Shown here piece after piece: positions 60,184-64,000 of a stretch of 64,000 bases of DNA. A program made the translations under genes and the position numbers. Location: assembly GCF_900103835.1 (NCBI RefSeq), contig NZ_FNID01000010.1, forward strand, positions 27,421 to 91,420, in the 5' to 3' direction. A model generated the notes under the pieces. The model worked only from the letters and a program-made list of their open reading frames with translations. It ran no database searches and was not told the DNA's origin. Position 1 is the stretch's first letter, and every line of letters starts with the position of its first letter. This DNA comes from Acetanaerobacterium elongatum (GTDB lineage Bacteria > Bacillota > Clostridia > Oscillospirales > Ruminococcaceae).

Positions 60184-62730
60184 GTGCACCAGTTTTCTCA
60201 TGAGCTTGCGTCTTTGAAACAATGGGTGTGCTGGCGTCTGGAGCCCGCTCCCGAGAAGGACAAAGACAGCAAGATTCCCTACAACCCTTGTAACGGAAGA
60301 AAAGCATCCTCCACCAATCCTCAGACATGGACTACCGTCGAGGCAGCACTTGCGGCCAAGGAGAAATATCTCTTTACCGGCGTCGGCTTTGTTTTTACTA
60401 AGGACGACGGTTTAGTAGGTGTTGACATTGACCACTGCCGCAATGCAAAAACCGGCGAGCTCTCAGAAAAGGCTGTAAGTATCGTTCAAAGGGCAAATAC
60501 CTATACCGAAATCAGTCCATCCGGCGAAGGTCTGCACCTCTTTATCAAAGGCCGAATACCGGAAGGCGGTAACAAAAACACCAAATCCGGCGTGGAGATG
60601 TACTCCTTTGGCCGCTACTTCACGATGACAGGAATGCGTCTGGATGGCACACCCGATACGGTAGCTGAAGATAACGGTACACTTGCCTGGATTCATGAAA
60701 CATATATTAAGCCGCCAAAGAAAGCTGCAGCCAAGCGCAAGAAAGGCAATAAGCCCGCAAAGCCGCTTACCGACGAGGAGATTATTGAAAAGGCCTCCGC
60801 CACTGAAAACGGCGAAGCGTTTATGGCCTTGTGGGAGGGCAAATGGCAGGAGAGCTATTCAAGCCAGTCAGAAGCGGATATGGCGTTGTGCTGCAAGCTG
60901 GCTTTCTGGACAGGTAAGAACCGCGAGCAGATGGACCGACTGTTTCGTCAAAGCAAGCTGTACCGTGAGAAATGGGATGTCAAGCATCATGCTGACGGCG
61001 CTACCTACGGAGAAGAGACCTTAAGCAAGGCCATCGAGACAGTGAGCGATTCTTACCGCTCTGGAGGTGATACCTCCGTATTTGAGTATGAAGGCCGTTA
61101 TTTTCGTTCCAAAGGTGAGGCGGTCTATGCACTGACTAATTTCATTGTAAAGCCTGTGGAGATGATTGTGTCCGAAGACGAAACGCAGCTTACCGCCGAT
61201 CTGGTAACCTTCAAAGGCGAGATTTTCCGGCAGACCTTTATGACCACCGATTTCTCCAACCTGCAGAAATTCAAGAACATTCTGAATAAGCGCACCATCG
61301 CACTCAGCTATACGGGCTCCGAGGGGGATTTGGAGCTGCTGAAAAATTATATCTCCGATTTAGACTGGGTACGTAAAACCGGCGTCAAGGCCCTCGGTCT
61401 GTACCATATTGCAGGGCGCTGGGTGTATGTCGATTCGGACGGCGCCATGGAGGCCGGAGGCAATGTGGTGCAGGATGTGGTGCAGCTTGAGAAATACCGC
61501 AATATTTTAAGTAGCCTTCTTTCTACTGATTCCCTATCCCCCGAAACTTTATGTGACCTCGGGCCGCTGCTGCTTGGATACAATGAAGCCCCTAAAACGG
61601 TGGCGGTGCTTGCCTGGTGTGCCGGATGCTTTCTGAAAAGCCATCTGAAAAAGGCGCAGATTAAATACCCGCACCTGTTCCTGATCGGTGAGGCAGGCAG
61701 CGGCAAGAGCAACACCCTGGAACGAGTCATCCTGCCTGTTTTCGGACCCGTAAAAGTTGCGGCTGCTACGCAGGTAACCGCTTTTACGCTGATGAAGGAT
61801 TCGGCCTCCAGCAACCTGGTGCCGCAGCCTTTGGATGAGTTCAAGCCTTCAAAAATCGATAAGTATAAGCTCGATGTCCTTTATAACCATATGCGCGATG
61901 CCTATGACGGGCATGAAGGTACCCGTGGCCGAGCGGACCAGAGCACGGTGTACTACGAGCTTACCGCACCGCTCATTGTCGCCGGTGAGGAGTCACCCGA
62001 TGAATCGGCTATCCGTGAACGCAGTATTGAGCTGCTGTTTTCAAAGAAAGACCTTAAGTCTGGAGAATGCCGCAGGGTATTTATGCGTCTGTGCAAAATG
62101 AGCGATGCGCTCGGCAACCTTGGCCGCAGTCTGCTGGAGGCCGCACTTTGCACCGACGCAGCGGAGGCAGAAGCATGGTATACGGAGGCCCTTACGCACT
62201 TTGACGAAAGCCTGCCTTCCCGTATCCTCAACAATCTGGCCTGCTGCGGTGCGGGACTTCGGCTTCTGGAACGCCTATGCAAAATGAAATCGCTGTCATG
62301 GACGCAGGTTTTCAACATTACATTGGACGCCTGTTACCACTATCTTACCTATGCGGCAAAGGAATATCTGCTTGACGGCAGCTTGGTGAACAAGGGTATC
62401 ATCGAGCAAAGCCTTGAAATCATGGCACGCATGGGTCTGGACCCCCGAACGCAGTGGTCATTTCTCGAAGGAAGGGAACAAGTGGCAATCCGTTTCAACA
62501 AGGTCTACGATCACTACACCAAGTATCGTCGTGACTATGCCATTACGGGCGAATGTCTGCCCTATGCCCAGTTTCTCAAGCAGCTGCGCAATTCGGATCT
62601 GTTTATCACCTACAAGCAGGTGCGCTTCCCAGATTGTAACGCCAAGGCCTATGTTCTTGATTTCGGCCTGCTGCAACAACGCACAGACATCACAAATTTT
62701 AACGGTTCAGATATTGAACCACTTGCATAA
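60184..62730 (+). CDS. Phage primase-polymerase/helicase
   Basis: An 848-residue primase with a GTG start at 60184, close to the upstream GAGGAGGTG. Residues 1-180 hold a prim-pol-like domain: LVGVDIDHC (metal aspartates, about residue 80), EISPSGEGLHLFIKG and GVEMYSFGRYFTMTG. The central part has an LFRQSKLYREKWDVKHHADGATYGEETLSKAI segment. The C-terminal ATPase has Walker A LIGEAGSGKSNTLERV (about 496). This is a different primase family from that of prophage A, so the two early modules recombined during evolution. An inverted repeat follows the stop. Confidence 0.88.
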   Translation: MHQFSHELASLKQWVCWRLEPAPEKDKDSKIPYNPCNGRKASSTNPQTWTTVEAALAAKEKYLFTGVGFVFTKDDGLVGVDIDHCRNAKTGELSEKAVSIVQRANTYTEISPSGEGLHLFIKGRIPEGGNKNTKSGVEMYSFGRYFTMTGMRLDGTPDTVAEDNGTLAWIHETYIKPPKKAAAKRKKGNKPAKPLTDEEIIEKASATENGEAFMALWEGKWQESYSSQSEADMALCCKLAFWTGKNREQMDRLFRQSKLYREKWDVKHHADGATYGEETLSKAIETVSDSYRSGGDTSVFEYEGRYFRSKGEAVYALTNFIVKPVEMIVSEDETQLTADLVTFKGEIFRQTFMTTDFSNLQKFKNILNKRTIALSYTGSEGDLELLKNYISDLDWVRKTGVKALGLYHIAGRWVYVDSDGAMEAGGNVVQDVVQLEKYRNILSSLLSTDSLSPETLCDLGPLLLGYNEAPKTVAVLAWCAGCFLKSHLKKAQIKYPHLFLIGEAGSGKSNTLERVILPVFGPVKVAAATQVTAFTLMKDSASSNLVPQPLDEFKPSKIDKYKLDVLYNHMRDAYDGHEGTRGRADQSTVYYELTAPLIVAGEESPDESAIRERSIELLFSKKDLKSGECRRVFMRLCKMSDALGNLGRSLLEAALCTDAAEAEAWYTEALTHFDESLPSRILNNLACCGAGLRLLERLCKMKSLSWTQVFNITLDACYHYLTYAAKEYLLDGSLVNKGIIEQSLEIMARMGLDPRTQWSFLEGREQVAIRFNKVYDHYTKYRRDYAITGECLPYAQFLKQLRNSDLFITYKQVRFPDCNAKAYVLDFGLLQQRTDITNFNGSDIEPLA

Positions 62731-62734
62731 TTTT

Positions 62735-62871
62735 TGTTTCCTTGTTTCCTATTATCGTTCATTTCTATATCTACACGGATAAGTTGTTCTTTCTCGTGTG
62801 TGCACGTACGCATGTGCGCGTAAAAAGATAGACACCTCTTGAAAAAGCGGAAACGAGGAAACAAGGAAACA
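62735..62871. repeat. Inverted repeat with direct GGAAAC repeats after primase
   Basis: TGTTTCCTTGTTTCCT (62735-62750) is the exact reverse complement of AGGAAACAAGGAAACA (62856-62871), 16 bases. The right arm belongs to three in-phase direct repeats GGAAAC, GGAAAC and GGAAAC spaced 8 bases apart (62849-62870). The arms lie 5 bases after the primase stop and 15 before the VRR-NUC ATG. Prophage A has a similar but unrelated structure at the same place. Confidence 0.75.
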
Positions 62872-62885
62872 CAAAGGAGGTCGTC

Positions 62886-63197
62886 ATGGCTGAGAAAGAT
62901 ATTGTCACCGCTATCCTTCGATATCTCGGGACAATACCGGGCTGCTTCTGCTTTAAGGAGCATGGCGGTATGTACGGTACAGCCGGTATTCCGGACATTA
63001 TCGCCTGCATAGGCGGAAGGTTTGTCGCCTTTGAGGTGAAAACGCCGTCCGGAAAGCTGACAAAGCTTCAAGAAAAAACACTTCAAAAAATCATCGAAGC
63101 CGGAGGCAACGCCTGCAAAGTAACGTGTCTTGCGGAGGCAAAGACCATTGTGAATGGGATTATTCGACTTGAAAACGAGGAGGATTTGGCCCTATGA
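62886..63197 (+). CDS. VRR-NUC nuclease of prophage B
   Basis: A 103-residue VRR-NUC protein: AEKDIVTAILRYLGTIPGCFCFKEH at the start, GIPDIIACIGGRFVAFEVKTPSGK with the Asp and the E-x-K motif, then KLTKLQEKTLQKIIEAGGNACKV. PD-(D/E)xK fold, branched-DNA nuclease. AAAGGAGG lies just before the ATG. It overlaps the ArpU-like gene by four bases (ATGA). Confidence 0.9.
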   Translation: MAEKDIVTAILRYLGTIPGCFCFKEHGGMYGTAGIPDIIACIGGRFVAFEVKTPSGKLTKLQEKTLQKIIEAGGNACKVTCLAEAKTIVNGIIRLENEEDLAL

Positions 63198-63610
63198 GTA
63201 TTAAGGAATATCTCGGACAAGCCTACCGGCTTGACCAGCGCATCAACAGCAAGCTGGAGCAGATCGTTTCTCTGCGTGAGCTTTCTACAAAAGCGACGTC
63301 CACCCTGACAGACATGCCGTCAAGCGGAACCCGCAATGTACATTCGATGGAGGGCATCATAGTCAAAATGATTGATCTTGAGAATGAGATCAATGCTGAT
63401 ATTGACGCGCTTGTGGATTTGAAACGTGAGTTAGTTCTGGCCATTAAGGCTGTTGAAAACCCGGAGTACCAAACCCTTTTAGAACTGCGTTACCTTTGCT
63501 TTAAGAGCTGGGAGCAGATTGCCGTAGCCATGAACTACAGTGTGCGTAATATATACAAGATGCACGAACAGGCACTGGCGAATACGACCGTGCCTACAGG
63601 TGTGCAGTAA
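63194..63610 (+). CDS. ArpU/DUF1492-like late-gene regulator of prophage B
   Basis: A 138-residue paralogue of the prophage A regulator at 7459. It begins SIKEYLGQAYRLDQRINSKLEQ and its C-terminal HTH is SWEQIAVAMNYSVRNIYKMHEQAL. The order VRR-NUC then ArpU-like with ATGA overlap ends the early operon. The promoter sequence it should activate follows directly after its stop (63613-63652), as in prophage A. Confidence 0.88.
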   Translation: MSIKEYLGQAYRLDQRINSKLEQIVSLRELSTKATSTLTDMPSSGTRNVHSMEGIIVKMIDLENEINADIDALVDLKRELVLAIKAVENPEYQTLLELRYLCFKSWEQIAVAMNYSVRNIYKMHEQALANTTVPTGVQ

Positions 63611-63612
63611 AG

Positions 63613-63652
63613 TTCATTGTTTTTCATGTCCTTCGTCTGGTAGTATTATAAT
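63613..63652 (+). promoter_or_regulatory. Late promoter of prophage B with phased TTCAT repeats
   Basis: TTCAT (63613), TTCAT (63623) and TTCGT (63632) are spaced 10 and 9 bases apart, followed by TAGTATTATAAT (63641-63652), the same 12 bases as in the prophage A late promoter. No -35 box at the normal spacing. An IS200/IS605 end begins about 15 bases later, so late gene transcription of B may be blocked. Confidence 0.6.
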
Positions 63653-63664
63653 TACCAAAAGAAT

Positions 63665-64000
63665 CAAAACCACCAGTTAAACTGGTGGTATGCACCAGCC
63701 CTAAAAGGGCATATTACTGGCACAGCGTCTCAAGACGCACTGAATGGTTCCGCCAACCGCATTACTATTACGGGCAGCCGCTAAAGCGGCTGTTCGTTTT
63801 TCATGCCTTTGTTTCCTTGCTACCCGTGAACGGGTCTATGTATTCTTTGAATGATATTTGATCTGAAGCTATGTCTTCTTGTAATTGGTTTTTGATATAT
63901 TCTTCAATTACTTTTGCATTTCTTCCTACTGTATCAACATAATATCCTCTGCACCAGAAATGCCTGTTCCCATACTTATACTTCAAATTTGCATGCCTAT
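63665..64000 (-). mobile_element. IS200/IS605 family element, one end
   Basis: A tnpA gene on the minus strand running off the window, with an end region of tight hairpins: ACCACCAGT/ACTGGTGGT (63669-63689), GCCCT/AGGGC (63698-63710), GCGTCT/AGACGC (63725-63738) and CAGCCGCT/AGCGGCTG (63775-63792). Subterminal hairpins instead of inverted repeats are the mark of this family. The boundary is set near 63665 just before the first hairpin. Confidence 0.8.
63801..64000 (-). CDS. tnpA: IS200/IS605 TnpA (Y1 transposase), C-terminal part
   Basis: The C-terminal 66 residues of the Y1-HuH transposase are visible; the start lies beyond the window. The fragment has KYGNRHFWCRGYYVDTVG, followed by KVIEEYIKNQLQED, the typical TnpA C-terminus in which the catalytic tyrosine helix is found. 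The enzyme moves as single-stranded DNA using hairpin ends; such hairpins are seen from 63669 to 63792. No TnpB gene is visible in this window. Confidence 0.9.
   Translation of the reverse strand, partial: RHANLKYKYGNRHFWCRGYYVDTVGRNAKVIEEYIKNQLQEDIASDQISFKEYIDPFTGSKETKA

Larger units (their letters stand above)
52434..64000 (+). mobile_element. Prophage B, regulatory and early module
   Basis: A second phage region, related to prophage A but diverged and differently ordered: repressor-protease pair, zinc ribbon, sigma-like factor, SNF2 helicase (broken), polymerase, DUF4406, primase, VRR-NUC and ArpU-like regulator. It ends at an IS200/IS605 element that continues beyond the window, so the late genes are not seen. 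The left att site is not resolved, and the defence operon could lie inside or outside this prophage. Confidence 0.8.

Noticed and set aside
1..63610. Prophage B early module as an assembly duplication of prophage A
   Set aside because: Primase families, SSB-type genes, gene order and intergenic repeats all differ, so these are distinct phages.
1..64000. tRNA, rRNA or tmRNA genes
   Set aside because: No cloverleaf with a CCA-end pattern or rRNA-like stretch was recognised on either strand; a dedicated tRNA scan was not possible.

Overview
The window is low-GC-phylum anaerobe DNA, most likely a Clostridia-class Bacillota. The signs are strong AAGGAGG ribosome sites, sigma-A type promoters, Clostridia-type siphophage genes, tandem large serine recombinases with a small SHOCT protein, an ImmR/ImmA switch, and an IS200/IS605 transposase. 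The species cannot be named from the sequence. The order is: most of one prophage, a short stretch of probable host genes, a defence cassette on the minus strand, then the early half of a second, related but diverged prophage.

Positions 1-35094 hold prophage A, all on the plus strand. An early block (DUF2815 single-strand binding protein, family A DNA polymerase, DUF4406 protein, D5-type primase-helicase, VRR-NUC nuclease, SNF2 helicase, ArpU-like regulator) is followed by a late promoter with phased repeats. The packaging and head block has HNH nuclease, a possible cos region, small and large terminase, a ParB-methyltransferase, portal, ClpP-like protease and HK97-type capsid. The connector and tail block includes a tail chaperone with a clear programmed -1 frameshift site, tape measure, Dit, Gp37-like tail protein and a repeat-rich fibre. 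Holin and amidase form the lysis block. Three consecutive serine recombinase genes close the prophage before a bidirectional terminator.

Positions 35103-36586 (minus) carry two genes that look like host genes: an alpha/alpha-toroid protein and a CopZ-like iron-sulfur chaperone. Positions 36616-37031 contain only two sets of short repeats spaced about 30-43 bp, best read as the ends of a deleted IS21-type element.

Positions 37134-52383 (minus) form one tightly spaced operon. From promoter to end it reads: a broken excisionase-type HTH gene, a YdbC/PC4-like ssDNA-binding protein, a 1068-residue protein of unknown function, a PAPS-reductase-type protein fused to ferredoxin clusters and DUF4007 (BrxP), a giant BrxC/PglY ATPase, PglZ, a short BrxL, a tiny four-cysteine protein, and a cysteine desulfurase. 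The core BrxP-BrxC-PglZ-BrxL is type 4 BREX. There is no PglX methyltransferase. A sulfur donor beside a DndC-like sulfurtransferase suggests that self-DNA is marked by sulfur chemistry (phosphorothioation), with the 1068-residue protein as the least understood part.

Positions 52434-64000 start with a divergent control region and then prophage B: XRE repressor and ImmA protease, a zinc-ribbon protein, a sigma-like factor, an SNF2 helicase disrupted inside its Walker A motif, DNA polymerase, DUF4406 protein, primase, VRR-NUC and ArpU-like regulator. Just after the B late promoter an IS200/IS605 element begins and runs off the window.
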